64,000 bases of DNA, taken from assembly GCA_017473115.1 (NCBI GenBank), contig JAFUNC010000004.1, positions 186,001 through 250,000 of the forward strand, read 5' to 3'. This document shows, in pieces, positions 16,339-25,165 of the stretch. The notes under the pieces are model-generated. The model was not told where the DNA came from. It was given only the letters and a program-made list of their open reading frames with translations, and did not search any database. Position 1 is the stretch's first letter. Each line of letters opens with the position of its first letter. Source of the DNA: Lachnospiraceae bacterium. GTDB lineage: Bacteria; Bacillota; Clostridia; Lachnospirales; Lachnospiraceae. A program made the translations under genes and the position numbers.

Positions 16339-17612
16339 CAAATCCTGTCCTGCCTTTCTTTTACATATTCTTCTGTTTCATATGCTTTTGTACGCGTCAT
16401 CGCATTTTTAATCTTATCCAACTTTAATTTTGCTTTATAAAGTAAAAATCCCGGTATGAATAATAAGATGGCGCCATACGTCCAATCAAAAGGATTTTTC
16501 ATCCCGCATAGACCAAAGATTGTTATAAACACTGCCACAACAGCAGCAATCACAATAAACAGCACTTTCACTTTTCTTTTATCATAGGGTACGGTTCCCA
16601 CAACTTTTCCGGTTTGACCGTTTACGGCAATGGTATAATTTTCAAAATTATGCCGGAATGTTACGAACCATACCGGTAATAATGTATACTCAACATTTTT
16701 AATCGCTCGCTTCGGGAAAGATAACTTTAATTGTGCACTTGGATCCGAAATAGTCTCTTTTATCTGGGCATCAAATAACTGTTTTGCTCTCCAATATGCA
16801 TAATTTCGCATTCTGTCTTCATCATAATCGTATTTATCCGCATAATATCCGGATAAATATCCTGATTCAAAAGGTTTTCTGGTGCGGACATCAAAAGGTT
16901 CCAGACGCTGAGACAACTCATCATCCAATTGTTTGGAAGCATCCAAAGTTAATCCTTTTAACAAACATTCCGCTTCTCTGTCAAAAGTCTTGATGACTTT
17001 ATTGTCGGAATTTTTTACTTCCCAATGCTGCATATCATAGTAATGAATATCAAAAACCCAACTGGGAATATAGATACCTCTTACCTTATCCACCGAAAAG
17101 TTTTTAATCTCTTTCGGTACGAAAAAACTACTGTTTAGTTTCTCACGAATTCCGTTAACTGCCTGTTCTTTATTAATGCGAAACAAAACAATCGATTGGG
17201 GTTTTAACTCTTTCGACACACGACTGAATACAACCGTAGGCTGACCGCAATATGCACAGAACGTTGCGGCTTCCGATTCATTAATGGCAAGTTCCGCACC
17301 ACAGGATGTGCAGGTATAAATGTTGCACTCCATGGTTTCTATATTAGCCAGAAAGTCAACTTCCTGCTCTTCATTTCTCGCGACAGAATCTGAACTCACC
17401 TCATCAGAACCGGCGGGAACCTCATGAGAACCTTCTCCATCGATAATCACTTTCTGTGAACCGCTCTGTTGATTATATGTATGTTCTTTTCTTTCCTGCA
17501 TCGATTCAATTTCTGCCAAAAGAAAGCCTTCACCACAGAATCCGCATTCCATCCTGTCAGTAATCGGATTATACTCTAACGCACCATTACAATTTGGACA
17601 TTTATAAATCAT
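16338..17612 (-). CDS. Array unit 2 double zinc-ribbon membrane protein
   Basis: This 424-residue paralogue has both ribbons (MIYKCPNCNGALEYNP with CGFC; TCTSCGAEL with FCAYCGQPT near residues 100-122), then SIVLFRINKEQA, GIYIPSWVFDIHYYD, a conserved-but-altered LDAS where the others read CDAS, QRLEPF, LPVWFVTFRHNFENYT and VNGQTGKVVG, two membrane helices and the tail EYVKERQDRI. The Cys to Leu change before DAS and the altered TFRHNF motif show it has diverged in the globular part. Linker is Glu/Ser/Val-rich (about residues 38-92). Confidence 0.85.
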   Translation of the reverse strand: MIYKCPNCNGALEYNPITDRMECGFCGEGFLLAEIESMQERKEHTYNQQSGSQKVIIDGEGSHEVPAGSDEVSSDSVARNEEQEVDFLANIETMECNIYTCTSCGAELAINESEAATFCAYCGQPTVVFSRVSKELKPQSIVLFRINKEQAVNGIREKLNSSFFVPKEIKNFSVDKVRGIYIPSWVFDIHYYDMQHWEVKNSDNKVIKTFDREAECLLKGLTLDASKQLDDELSQRLEPFDVRTRKPFESGYLSGYYADKYDYDEDRMRNYAYWRAKQLFDAQIKETISDPSAQLKLSFPKRAIKNVEYTLLPVWFVTFRHNFENYTIAVNGQTGKVVGTVPYDKRKVKVLFIVIAAVVAVFITIFGLCGMKNPFDWTYGAILLFIPGFLLYKAKLKLDKIKNAMTRTKAYETEEYVKERQDRI

Positions 17613-17636
17613 ATTGCACTTCCTATTTTTAAAATA

Positions 17637-17798
17637 TTATTTCTTTGTAATAAACCTCATTTTCGTTTTATCAAAATCATACGTTCTTATCTTCGGGTCA
17701 ACTCGATCTGTTTGCACAATACAAATGGAAACACACAGCATCGACAATCCGATTGACAAAAGAATAGCACCTAATATAGTAAATATAAATATATTCAT
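17637..17798 (-). CDS. Array unit 1 small single-helix protein
   Basis: This 53-residue protein has a hydrophobic helix (residues 2-28) and a short tail DRVDPKIRTYDFDKTKMRFITKK. It lacks the GDSKG motif of its siblings but keeps the aromatic YDF and the terminal MRFI pattern that matches their MHFI. ATG overlaps the upstream stop (TAATG) with AGGCAGGAGAG as ribosome binding site. The most diverged small partner, matching the most diverged large partner. Confidence 0.75.
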   Translation of the reverse strand: MNIFIFTILGAILLSIGLSMLCVSICIVQTDRVDPKIRTYDFDKTKMRFITKK

Positions 17799-18967
17799 TA
17801 GCTTCTCTCCTGCCTTTCTCTAACAAGTTTTGCCAGTTTATTATTTCGCGAATACTTTATTTTATCAATTACCCTATTTAAGAAATAAAGACCAAAACCT
17901 AGGATTATAATAGTCAAACACCAGACACAAAGCAAAAACATTATACTTTCTTCCCAAGGAGAAATAGCTATTCTATATGCAAAAGGTGATATGGCACCGC
18001 AGAAACCAAGAAACACAGAAATATAACAAAATATAAGTTTCGACATTTGAATAGGTAATATTCCGGCTTCTTTTCCGGTTTGTCCATTCACTATAATAGT
18101 ATAAAATGAATTTTTATACGGAAAAGTATAAAAATAAATTGGCATCAAAGCATATTCATGAGAACGAATTTGCACTTTGGGTTGACTTTCCTCAATAATA
18201 ACTTTATCATTGTTCCTCGGAGAACAACTTTTTTTCATATTCTCATTAAACCACGCTTCACAACGTTTCCAGACAGCATATTCCATTTGCGCTTCGCTAC
18301 CATTAAACATATCAGCATAAAAACCGGACAAATAGGATTCATCAAACAGTTTCAGTTGTTTTAAATCAAAGGGATCAACACCTTGGGATAATTCATCAGG
18401 CAATGCAAAAGAAGCATCACACGGCACATTTACAAACTCACACTCCGCTTCTCTGTCAAAAAATCGCGGAAAACCGTGTTCATTTTCTACTCTTATTTTT
18501 TGCTTGTCATAATAATATAAATTCATCAGATAATATGGAACATATATGCCTTTGATCTGTTCTTCATTGACCTGTTTAACCCGCTTCGGGCACATATTAC
18601 TATATTTCAATTTAAGACGTATATTTTCTGCTGCTTCTTCCTTCGATATAGAAAAAGGTATAATATATTTCGGTTTCTCTTCCTTGGAAACTCTGTCGAA
18701 AACAATCGTCGGTTGTCCGCAATAAGGACAAAAAGTAGACATTTCAATATCATTCACCACAAGTTCTCCGGCACAAGAAGTACAGGTATAGATTTTACAC
18801 TCCATAACTTCCTTCTTGATATCCGATTCACCGGAAACACCATCGTTTAGTGAATCTTTATTCACTTTATCCGGGCGAAAAAAATTACCGCAAAATTTAC
18901 ATGTCAAATTTTGCATGGAAGGATTATATTCTAACGCACCGTTACATTCAGGACATCTACAAATCAT
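17798..18967 (-). CDS. Array unit 1 double zinc-ribbon membrane protein, most diverged copy
   Basis: At 389 residues this is the shortest and most diverged paralogue and the first gene of the array. The ribbons read MICRCPECNGALEYNP with CKFC, and TCTSCAGEL with FCPYCGQPT. The linker is only about 25 residues. IIPFSISKEEA, GIYVPYYLMNLYYYD, CDASFALPDELSQG, MPIYFYTFPYKNSFYT and VNGQTGKEAG follow, then two membrane helices and the tail LVRERQERS. A start behind GGAGGATGCATAAAA is convincing. The roughly 280-base upstream region holds no gene. The array's promoter should lie there, but no clear match to consensus was found. Confidence 0.84.
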   Translation of the reverse strand: MICRCPECNGALEYNPSMQNLTCKFCGNFFRPDKVNKDSLNDGVSGESDIKKEVMECKIYTCTSCAGELVVNDIEMSTFCPYCGQPTIVFDRVSKEEKPKYIIPFSISKEEAAENIRLKLKYSNMCPKRVKQVNEEQIKGIYVPYYLMNLYYYDKQKIRVENEHGFPRFFDREAECEFVNVPCDASFALPDELSQGVDPFDLKQLKLFDESYLSGFYADMFNGSEAQMEYAVWKRCEAWFNENMKKSCSPRNNDKVIIEESQPKVQIRSHEYALMPIYFYTFPYKNSFYTIIVNGQTGKEAGILPIQMSKLIFCYISVFLGFCGAISPFAYRIAISPWEESIMFLLCVWCLTIIILGFGLYFLNRVIDKIKYSRNNKLAKLVRERQERS

Positions 18968-19160
18968 TTTTATGCATCCTCCGTTTTAATCACTATTTTT
19001 AACAAAATACACCTTAACAACGTTTGACTATATGCTTGCAGACAATTCGACATCATTTATGTAATTTTACCATACTAAAGTAAAAAAGTATATAATTACA
19101 ACAGCATAATAAAACACATTATTTTCACATTTTTAGCAAAATAAAATTTTCCGATGAGAT

Positions 19161-19194
19161 AAAAAAGGACGCATACCCGAAAGTATGCGTCCTC
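19161..19194 (-). terminator. Intrinsic terminator after tpiA
   Basis: Minus-strand arms GGACGCATAC and GTATGCGTCC form a 10-bp stem with a 6-base loop, followed by six T. It closes the gap-pgk-tpiA transcription unit and insulates it from the zinc-ribbon array downstream. Confidence 0.93.
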
Positions 19195-19250
19195 ATAAAC
19201 TAAAAGGAATTATAAATTTTTGTAGTTCTCGATTATTAATTTCTTAAAAA

Positions 19251-19997
19251 TTAATAGTTAACGATCTTACCAAAGTCAGCCTTCAAAGAAGCACCGCCAA
19301 CAAGACCGCCGTCGATGTCTGCCTGGCCAAATAATTCAGCTGCATTGCCTGCATTTACAGAACCGCCGTACTGGATACGAACTGCTTCTGCTGTTGCATC
19401 ATCGTACATTTCTTTGATGCATTCACGAATGCCCTTGCAAACTTCTTCAGCCTGCTCTGTAGTAGCAGTTTTACCTGTACCGATAGCCCAGATAGGTTCG
19501 TAAGCGATAACCATTTCTTTTACCTGATCTGCTGTAACACCAACTAAGTCAGACTTAATCTGTAATCTGATCCAGTCCATGGTAACGCCCATTTCTCTCT
19601 GCTCTAAAGATTCACCACAGCAAAGAATAGGAATAAGACCTGCTTCAATCGCCTTCTTAACCTTCTTGTTTAATAAAGCGTCATCTTCTTTGAAGTAGTC
19701 ACGTCTTTCAGAGTGTCCGATGATAACATACTTAACACCTGCATCTACAAGCATTTCTGCTGAAATTTCACCTGTGTAAGCACCCTTTTCTTCAAAGTAC
19801 ATGTTTTCAGCACCTACTGCTACGTTTGTACCCTTGCAAGCTTCTACTACAGGTACGATATCGATAGCAGGAACACAGTAAACAACGTCTACTGAATCAC
19901 TTGCTACGAGAGGTTTTAATTCTTCCACTAACTTTACAGCCTGGCTGGGAGTCATGTTCATTTTCCAGTTTCCGGCTACGATTTTTCTTCTTGCCAT
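19251..19997 (-). CDS. tpiA: Triosephosphate isomerase
   Basis: This TIM-barrel enzyme interconverts dihydroxyacetone phosphate and glyceraldehyde 3-phosphate. The 248-residue length is standard. Signatures are the N-terminal AGNWKMNM, the catalytic His in [10 protein letters not shown], the catalytic Glu loop [15 protein letters not shown] and the phosphate-binding GGSVNAGNA and LVGGASLKA. The start follows AAGGAGATAATAAAA. It lies 24 bases after pgk and is the last gene of the gap-pgk-tpiA group, ending at a strong terminator. In many relatives gpmI and eno follow directly. Here they are 10-15 kb away. Confidence 0.98.
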   Translation of the reverse strand: MARRKIVAGNWKMNMTPSQAVKLVEELKPLVASDSVDVVYCVPAIDIVPVVEACKGTNVAVGAENMYFEEKGAYTGEISAEMLVDAGVKYVIIGHSERRDYFKEDDALLNKKVKKAIEAGLIPILCCGESLEQREMGVTMDWIRLQIKSDLVGVTADQVKEMVIAYEPIWAIGTGKTATTEQAEEVCKGIRECIKEMYDDATAEAVRIQYGGSVNAGNAAELFGQADIDGGLVGGASLKADFGKIVNY

Positions 19998-20021
19998 TTT
20001 TATTATCTCCTTAAATTGTTT

Positions 20022-21230
20022 TTACTTATCATTTGCTGCTGCAACACCGGGAAGTTCCTTACCCTCTAAGAATTCAAGGGAAGCACCGCCACCTGTAGAA
20101 ATGTGAGACATCTTGTCGCCGAAACCTAACTGGTTAACAGCTGCTGCAGAGTCGCCACCACCGATAATGGTTGTAGCTTCTGTTTCTGCAAGAGCCTTCG
20201 CTACTGCAATTGTACCTGCAGCAAGTGTAGGGTTCTCAAATACACCCATAGGTCCGTTCCAAACAACAGTTTTAGCAGACTTAACAGCGTTTGCATATAA
20301 TTCTGCAGTCTTAGGTCCGATATCAAGACCTTCCATATCAGCAGGAATAGCATCTGCATCTACATAAGATACTTCGATTTCAGCATCGATAGGGCTGGGG
20401 AATCCGGCTGCTACTGTTGTGTCGATGGGAAGTAATAATGTCTTGCCGAGTTTTTCAGCCTTAGCCATCATTTCATTACAGTAATCGATCTTTTCATCAT
20501 CAACAAGTGAGTTACCGATTTCTTTACCCTGAGCCTTTAAGAATGTGTATGCCATACCACCACCGATGATAAGAGTATCACACTTCTCAAGAAGGTTAGA
20601 GATAACATTTAACTTATCAGCAACCTTTGCACCACCAAGGATGGCTACGAAAGGTCTTACAGGATTTTCAACTGCATTTCCGAGGAAATCAATTTCCTTC
20701 TGCATTAAGTAACCAACTGCAGCAGTATCAACCAATTCAGCAACACCAACATTTGAACAGTGTGCTCTGTGAGCGGTACCAAATGCATCGTTTACGAATA
20801 CATCGCAAAGAGAAGCAAGTTCTTTAGAGAATGCTTCGCCGTTCTTGGTTTCTTCTGCACGATAACGTGTATTTTCAAGGAGAATAACATCTCCGTCCTT
20901 CATTGCTTCAACAGCAGCCTTTGCATTAGGGCCAACCACTTCAGGATCTGCAGCAAACTTAACTTCCTGTCCGAGAAGTTCAGATAACTTAACAGCAACG
21001 GGAGCCAAAGATAATTCAGGCTTAGGCTCTCCCTTGGGCTTACCAAGATGTGAGCAAAGAATAACCTTACCGCCATCAGCGATTAACTTCTTGATGGTAG
21101 GTAATGCAGCTGTCAATCTGTTTGTGTCTGTGATCACGCCTTCTTTTAAAGGAACGTTGAAGTCACATCTGCAAAGAACTCTTAATCCTTTTACATTAAT
21201 ATCATCTACTGATTTCTTGTTTAATGACAT
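20022..21230 (-). CDS. pgk: Phosphoglycerate kinase
   Basis: Pgk transfers phosphate from 1,3-bisphosphoglycerate to ADP, an ATP-making step of glycolysis. The start chosen is the ATG at 21230 ([10 protein letters not shown]), behind AAAGGAGGCATTTTATC. The longer frame upstream covers the gap terminator and is not plausible. The 402-residue protein shows the substrate site RCDFNVPL (usually R-x-DFNVP), SHLGKPKGE, the hinge region [17 protein letters not shown] and the nucleotide loop [11 protein letters not shown]. It lies about 100 bases after gap, with a terminator hairpin between them, so part of its transcription may be read-through from gap. Confidence 0.97.
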   Translation of the reverse strand: MSLNKKSVDDINVKGLRVLCRCDFNVPLKEGVITDTNRLTAALPTIKKLIADGGKVILCSHLGKPKGEPKPELSLAPVAVKLSELLGQEVKFAADPEVVGPNAKAAVEAMKDGDVILLENTRYRAEETKNGEAFSKELASLCDVFVNDAFGTAHRAHCSNVGVAELVDTAAVGYLMQKEIDFLGNAVENPVRPFVAILGGAKVADKLNVISNLLEKCDTLIIGGGMAYTFLKAQGKEIGNSLVDDEKIDYCNEMMAKAEKLGKTLLLPIDTTVAAGFPSPIDAEIEVSYVDADAIPADMEGLDIGPKTAELYANAVKSAKTVVWNGPMGVFENPTLAAGTIAVAKALAETEATTIIGGGDSAAAVNQLGFGDKMSHISTGGGASLEFLEGKELPGVAAANDK

Positions 21231-21267
21231 GATAAAATGCCTCCTTTTAAAATAATTAACTATCAAT

Positions 21268-21298
21268 AAAGGCCCGGCCCAACAAGGCCGGACCTCTT
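21268..21298 (-). terminator. Terminator-like hairpin between gap and pgk
   Basis: On the minus strand GGTCCGGCC pairs with GGCCGGGCC (9 bp, one G-T) around a short loop, followed by only TTTATT. The weak T-run suggests partial termination, giving more gap than pgk-tpiA transcript, as is common in this operon type. Confidence 0.7.
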
Positions 21299-21328
21299 TT
21301 ACATTAAGGTTTCGATAATTCAATTAAC

Positions 21329-22330
21329 TTATGCTAATTCAGCAAAGTACTTAATTGTTCTAACCATCTGGCTTACGTATGAGTTTTCGTTGTCATACCA
21401 AGAAACAACCTGTACTAAGTTGTCTTCGCCAACCATAGTCTGAGTTGCATCGAATAATGAACCGTATGTCATACCGATAACGTCGCTTGATACGATTTCA
21501 TCTTCGTTGTAACCATAAGACTCTGTAGCAGCAGCCTTCATAGCAGCGTTGATTTCTTCCTTAGTTACAGACTTTTCTACAGTTGCTACAAGGATTGTTG
21601 TAGAACCTGTAGGGGTAGGTACACGCTGTGCAGAACCGATTAACTTACCGTTCAATTCAGGGATAACAAGACCGATAGCCTTAGCAGCACCTGTAGAGTT
21701 GGGAACGATGTTGATAGCACCTGCACGAGATCTTCTTAAGTCACCCTTTCTCTGAGGACCGTCAAGGATCATCTGATCGCCTGTGTAAGCATGGATTGTG
21801 CTCATGATACCAGACTTAATGCCTGCTAAATCGTTAAGAGCCTTAGCCATAGGAGCTAAGCAGTTTGTTGTACAAGAAGCTGCAGAGATAACTGTATCTT
21901 CTTTTGTTAATGTTTCGTGGTTTACATTGTAAACGATTGTAGGAAGGTCGTTTCCTGCAGGAGCAGAGATAACAACTTTCTTAGCACCAGCTGTAATATG
22001 TGCAGAAGCTTTTTCCTTAGATGTGTAGAAACCTGTACATTCAAGAACTACGTCTACATCTAAATCTCCCCAAGGAAGTTCAGCTGCGTTAGCCTTTGCA
22101 TAAATCTTAATTTCTTTTCCATCAACGATGATAGAATCTTCTGTAGCAGAAACTTTATCAGCGAGAGCATACTTACCCTGAGCTGAATCATACTTTAACA
22201 AGTGTGCAAGCATCTTAGGGCTTGTTAAATCGTTGATTGCTACTACTTCGTATCCTTCTGCATTGAACATCTGTCTGAATGCAAGACGACCGATACGACC
22301 AAAACCGTTAATTGCTACTTTTACTGCCAT
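21329..22330 (-). CDS. gap: Glyceraldehyde-3-phosphate dehydrogenase
   Basis: This enzyme oxidises glyceraldehyde 3-phosphate with NAD+ and phosphate. The 333-residue protein has the Rossmann motif [17 protein letters not shown]-binding NDLTSP, the catalytic Cys in [12 protein letters not shown], the His in [10 protein letters not shown], and the C-terminal [15 protein letters not shown]. The Asp-type residue region after the first fold (AINDLT) fits NAD+ rather than NADP+ preference. The start follows TAGGAGGAATTAGAAAA. A promoter about 90 bases upstream drives the gap-pgk-tpiA block. Codon use is strongly biased, as expected for a very highly expressed gene. Confidence 0.98.
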   Translation of the reverse strand: MAVKVAINGFGRIGRLAFRQMFNAEGYEVVAINDLTSPKMLAHLLKYDSAQGKYALADKVSATEDSIIVDGKEIKIYAKANAAELPWGDLDVDVVLECTGFYTSKEKASAHITAGAKKVVISAPAGNDLPTIVYNVNHETLTKEDTVISAASCTTNCLAPMAKALNDLAGIKSGIMSTIHAYTGDQMILDGPQRKGDLRRSRAGAINIVPNSTGAAKAIGLVIPELNGKLIGSAQRVPTPTGSTTILVATVEKSVTKEEINAAMKAAATESYGYNEDEIVSSDVIGMTYGSLFDATQTMVGEDNLVQVVSWYDNENSYVSQMVRTIKYFAELA

Positions 22331-22417
22331 TTTTCTAATTCCTCCTAGAAATAAATTTAGCTTTTTATGAAAATCATTTTTAGATTAAATGATTGTCAAA
22401 CTTTTGTCAGCACTCTT

Positions 22418-22446
22418 ATTTTACATAAACGGTAGCAAAAATTCAA
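22418..22446 (-). promoter_or_regulatory. Predicted promoter of gap-pgk-tpiA
   Basis: TTGAAT (22441-22446) and TAAAAT (22418-22423) on the minus strand are separated by 17 bases. The leader is about 80 bases. Confidence 0.6.
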
Positions 22447-22554
22447 GATGCTTTTTGCATTTTTAGGACAAAACTGGCATTTTTTTCTTTATTTTATTAA
22501 ATTCGACACAAAAAGACAAAAATAACTCATTTTTATCGTGCAAAATTACCCTGC

Positions 22555-22583
22555 TTGCCATTCTTGGATGCTTTTTATATAAT
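22555..22583 (+). promoter_or_regulatory. Predicted promoter of the PHP phosphatase gene
   Basis: TTGCCA (22555-22560) and TATAAT (22578-22583) are separated by 17 bases. The transcript would have a leader of about 105 bases. Confidence 0.6.
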
Positions 22584-22697
22584 ATCAGGAGAAGCATGAT
22601 AGTTGATTATTACGATTCTCTTCTTATGTAATTTATTATTTTATAAAAGATATCTTTTATATGGTTTGATATTTATAAAAATCAAAGGAGCATTCAT

Positions 22698-23513
22698 ATG
22701 TTACGAAGCGATTTTCATATGCACAGTAATTTTTCGGGAGATTCTAAGGCAGCTTTGGGACACATGGTTCACGGCGCAGTTGCCAAAGGACTAAATACCA
22801 TTTGCTTTACGGACCATAATGACCCTTTCTTTCCTTATCGCGAAGGCGAAGAAGGTATGTTTGACCTTGATACGGACCGTTATTTGGAAAGTCTGTTACA
22901 AACCGCAGAATTATATAGGGATAAAATTGATATCCGGCACGGCGTGGAAATCGGCATCCAAACCCACATATATAAGGAATTATCAGAATATATCCGCAAA
23001 TATCCTTTTGATTTTGTTATCGGTTCATCGCATCTTTGTCTCGGTACAGATCCTTACTACCCCGCATTTTGGGAGGATCGCAGTTTAAAAGACGGATTAA
23101 CTGTTTATTTGGAGGACATCCATCAAAATGTTCATAACTTCACGGACTATGATGTCTACGGGCATTTGGACTACATCGTCAGATATGCCCCCGGCAAAAA
23201 TAAAGACTTCCGCTTCGCCGATTATGCCGATATTCTTGAAGACATTTTAAAAACCATTATTGACAAAGGTAAAGGAATTGAAGTAAACTCTGCAGGTTTT
23301 CGACAAGGTCTTGGCGCTCCCAATCCCTGTGCCGACATATTAAAACTGTATCGTTCTTTAGGCGGTGAAATACTCACCACCGGCAGTGATGCTCATAAAC
23401 CGGAAGATATTGCTTCGGACTTTACCCAAACGGAAGCATTGATTCAAAGTTGCGGTTTTAAATATTATACGGTGTTTAAAAACCGTCAACCTGAATTTAT
23501 AAAAATTGATTAA
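22698..23513 (+). CDS. PHP-domain phosphatase, histidinol-phosphatase (HisJ) type
   Basis: The 271-residue protein is a PHP-domain metal-dependent phosphoesterase. Metal ligands are visible as DFHMHSNFSGD (H-x-H), FTDHND, HGVEIGIQ, GSSHLCLG, YGHLDYI and the C-terminal TGSDAHKPEDI. This pattern and length match the HisJ-type histidinol-phosphatase family, which removes phosphate from histidinol phosphate. No other histidine-synthesis gene is nearby, so a different small phosphate ester is possible. Start ATG at 22698 follows AAAGGAGCATTCAT. It is transcribed from its own promoter and ends at an intrinsic terminator. Confidence 0.88.
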   Translation: MLRSDFHMHSNFSGDSKAALGHMVHGAVAKGLNTICFTDHNDPFFPYREGEEGMFDLDTDRYLESLLQTAELYRDKIDIRHGVEIGIQTHIYKELSEYIRKYPFDFVIGSSHLCLGTDPYYPAFWEDRSLKDGLTVYLEDIHQNVHNFTDYDVYGHLDYIVRYAPGKNKDFRFADYADILEDILKTIIDKGKGIEVNSAGFRQGLGAPNPCADILKLYRSLGGEILTTGSDAHKPEDIASDFTQTEALIQSCGFKYYTVFKNRQPEFIKID

Positions 23514-23525
23514 TCTGTTTCTTTA

Positions 23526-23569
23526 GCCCTATCCGGCCAGTTTTTAATCCGGATAGGGTTCTTTGTTTA
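23526..23569 (+). terminator. Intrinsic terminator after the PHP gene
   Basis: Plus-strand arms CCCTATCCGG and CCGGATAGGG form a 10-bp stem around an 11-base loop, followed by TTCTTTGTTT. Confidence 0.85.
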
Positions 23570-23683
23570 TTCTGAACTATGCTTCGTTGTTTCTTTGTCC
23601 GTTTTATTCTGTCTGCGTTTTATTTCTCATACCTGCGTATTTTTATCATAAAAATAGTAACAAGAACCTTCCGAGGATTTTAT

Positions 23684-25021
23684 ATGCTTCTTTGTAAATT
23701 TTTCCAAAAACTCGGTCCTATCGTAACCGGCACTGCCATTTTAACCCTTGCATCCCTCACCACACGTCTTATCGGCTTTTTTTACAGAATGTTTCTGTCA
23801 TCCAATTTCGGTGAAGAAGGCATGGGCATTTATCAATTAACATCTCCTGTCCTTGCTCTCACTTACGCATTCTGTATTTCCGGTTTTCAAACCGCAATTT
23901 CAAAATATGTCGCTGCCAAGGAAGGTCTGGGGCAACACCGTTCTGCAGCATATACTTTATTTCTGGGACTCTTCTTTTCATTGCTGCTAAGTATCCCTTG
24001 CACGTTTTGGGTATATATCAATGCAGATTATATCGGCGCAGTTCTTTTATCGGAAATACGAACCGCGCCTTTGATTCGACTGATTGCTTTATCCATTCCG
24101 CTCAGTTGCATTCACTCCTGTCTAAACGGTTACTTTCTGGGCCGTAAACAAGCCTCCGTCTCCGCTTCTACACAATTATTTGAACAGATTGCAAGAGTCA
24201 CAAGCGTTTTTGTAATTTGTAATATAATGACCGCAAACGGTCAGACCCCTCCTCTATGCATTGCCGCCACCGGCCTGCTTATTGGTGAAGGTGCATCTAC
24301 CCTGCTATCGGTCATTCTGTTTACAATTTCAGCACGCAATACCGGTTCAAACTCCCGCATTCCCTTCCGGAAAGAAGTATCCCAACTGACTGTAAGCATT
24401 ATAAAAATGGCGGCAATCATAAATATTAACCGCATTATCGTTAATTTCTTTGCAAGCACAGAAACCATTATGCTTCCGCAAAGTCTTGAAAAATACGGAC
24501 TTTCAACTTCTGATTCACTTTCTTTATATGGGGTTTTATGCGGAATGGTTCTTCCTCTATTACTATTTCCCAATGCCCTAACCGGTTCTGTTTCCGTCAT
24601 GTTACTTCCTGCCATCTCCGAGGCGGACGAAAAAAAGCAGACCGAGCGAATACGAAGTATCGCAAATAAAACCTTTTTCTTCTGTTTCGGCCTGGGTGTA
24701 ATATGTATGTTATTCTTTTTACTCGCCGGTAATTTTCTCGGACAAATGATGTTTCACAGTGAAATTGCCGGAGAATATATTGTTAAATTAAGTTTTATCT
24801 GTCCTTTATTATACTTATCTTCCGCCCTAAACAGTATACTAAACGGTAAAGGAAAAACCTTACAGTGTCTGGTTACCCAAGTACTCGGATTAGCAATCCG
24901 TATTGTTTTTCTTCTGTTCCTCATTCCGATTTACGGAATCAGCGCCTATATCGCGGGACTGATTGTAAGTCAGTTTATAAGTACGGTTCTCTGCCTGTTC
25001 TTTTTAAAAAAATATATTTAG
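23684..25021 (+). CDS. SpoVB/MurJ-like polysaccharide-lipid flippase
   Basis: The 445-residue product is a MOP-superfamily membrane protein of the SpoVB/MurJ type with about 12-14 helices. Such proteins flip lipid-linked cell-wall or cortex precursors. The N-terminal TRLIGFFYRMFLSSNFGEEGMGIYQL is characteristic of the SpoVB branch, as is the basic cluster in helix loops (SKYVAAKEG, GRKQASVSA). Start ATG at 23684 has GAGG upstream. The longer frame from 23579 has no ribosome binding site. It is followed by a bidirectional terminator shared with convergent xerD. Whether it serves spores or vegetative cell wall cannot be told from sequence. Confidence 0.85.
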   Translation: MLLCKFFQKLGPIVTGTAILTLASLTTRLIGFFYRMFLSSNFGEEGMGIYQLTSPVLALTYAFCISGFQTAISKYVAAKEGLGQHRSAAYTLFLGLFFSLLLSIPCTFWVYINADYIGAVLLSEIRTAPLIRLIALSIPLSCIHSCLNGYFLGRKQASVSASTQLFEQIARVTSVFVICNIMTANGQTPPLCIAATGLLIGEGASTLLSVILFTISARNTGSNSRIPFRKEVSQLTVSIIKMAAIININRIIVNFFASTETIMLPQSLEKYGLSTSDSLSLYGVLCGMVLPLLLFPNALTGSVSVMLLPAISEADEKKQTERIRSIANKTFFFCFGLGVICMLFFLLAGNFLGQMMFHSEIAGEYIVKLSFICPLLYLSSALNSILNGKGKTLQCLVTQVLGLAIRIVFLLFLIPIYGISAYIAGLIVSQFISTVLCLFFLKKYI

Positions 25022-25100
25022 ATCTGTTCGCAATGCAGGTCATATCGTGTCTTCAAATTCTTTTATGCTTTTAACCTGCATTGCAAGTTTAAACCAATAC

Positions 25101-25136
25101 AAAAAACCGCACCACCCTAAAGTGATACGGTTTTTC
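25101..25136. terminator. Bidirectional terminator between the flippase gene and xerD
   Basis: AAAACCG and CGGTTTT form the base of a hairpin with runs of A before and T after on both strands, placed between two convergent genes. Confidence 0.8.
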
Positions 25137-25165
25137 ATTATATGTAGTTATTATGTGAAAGGAAT

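Larger units (their letters stand above)
22331..22697. other. Divergent promoter region between gap and the PHP gene
   Basis: No gene is supported in these 367 bases. The region holds the gap promoter on the minus strand (22418-22446), the PHP-gene promoter on the plus strand (22555-22583), and in the PHP leader a small AT-rich palindrome AAAAGATATCTTTT. The minus-strand gap leader contains the partly repeated CTGACAAAAGTTTGACAAT, which could be an operator, but no known regulator motif is recognised. Confidence 0.55.

Noticed and set aside
19046..19052. TGTCGAA (Spo0A-box-like) upstream of the zinc-ribbon array
   Set aside because: A single 7-mer match is expected several times per window by chance and no second site or promoter match supports it.
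22502..22508. TGTCGAA near the gap promoter
   Set aside because: Single chance-level match without supporting context.
22603..22794. 63-codon hydrophobic frame in the PHP gene leader
   Set aside because: It has no ribosome binding site and overlaps the PHP gene; AT-rich sequence gives hydrophobic codons by chance.
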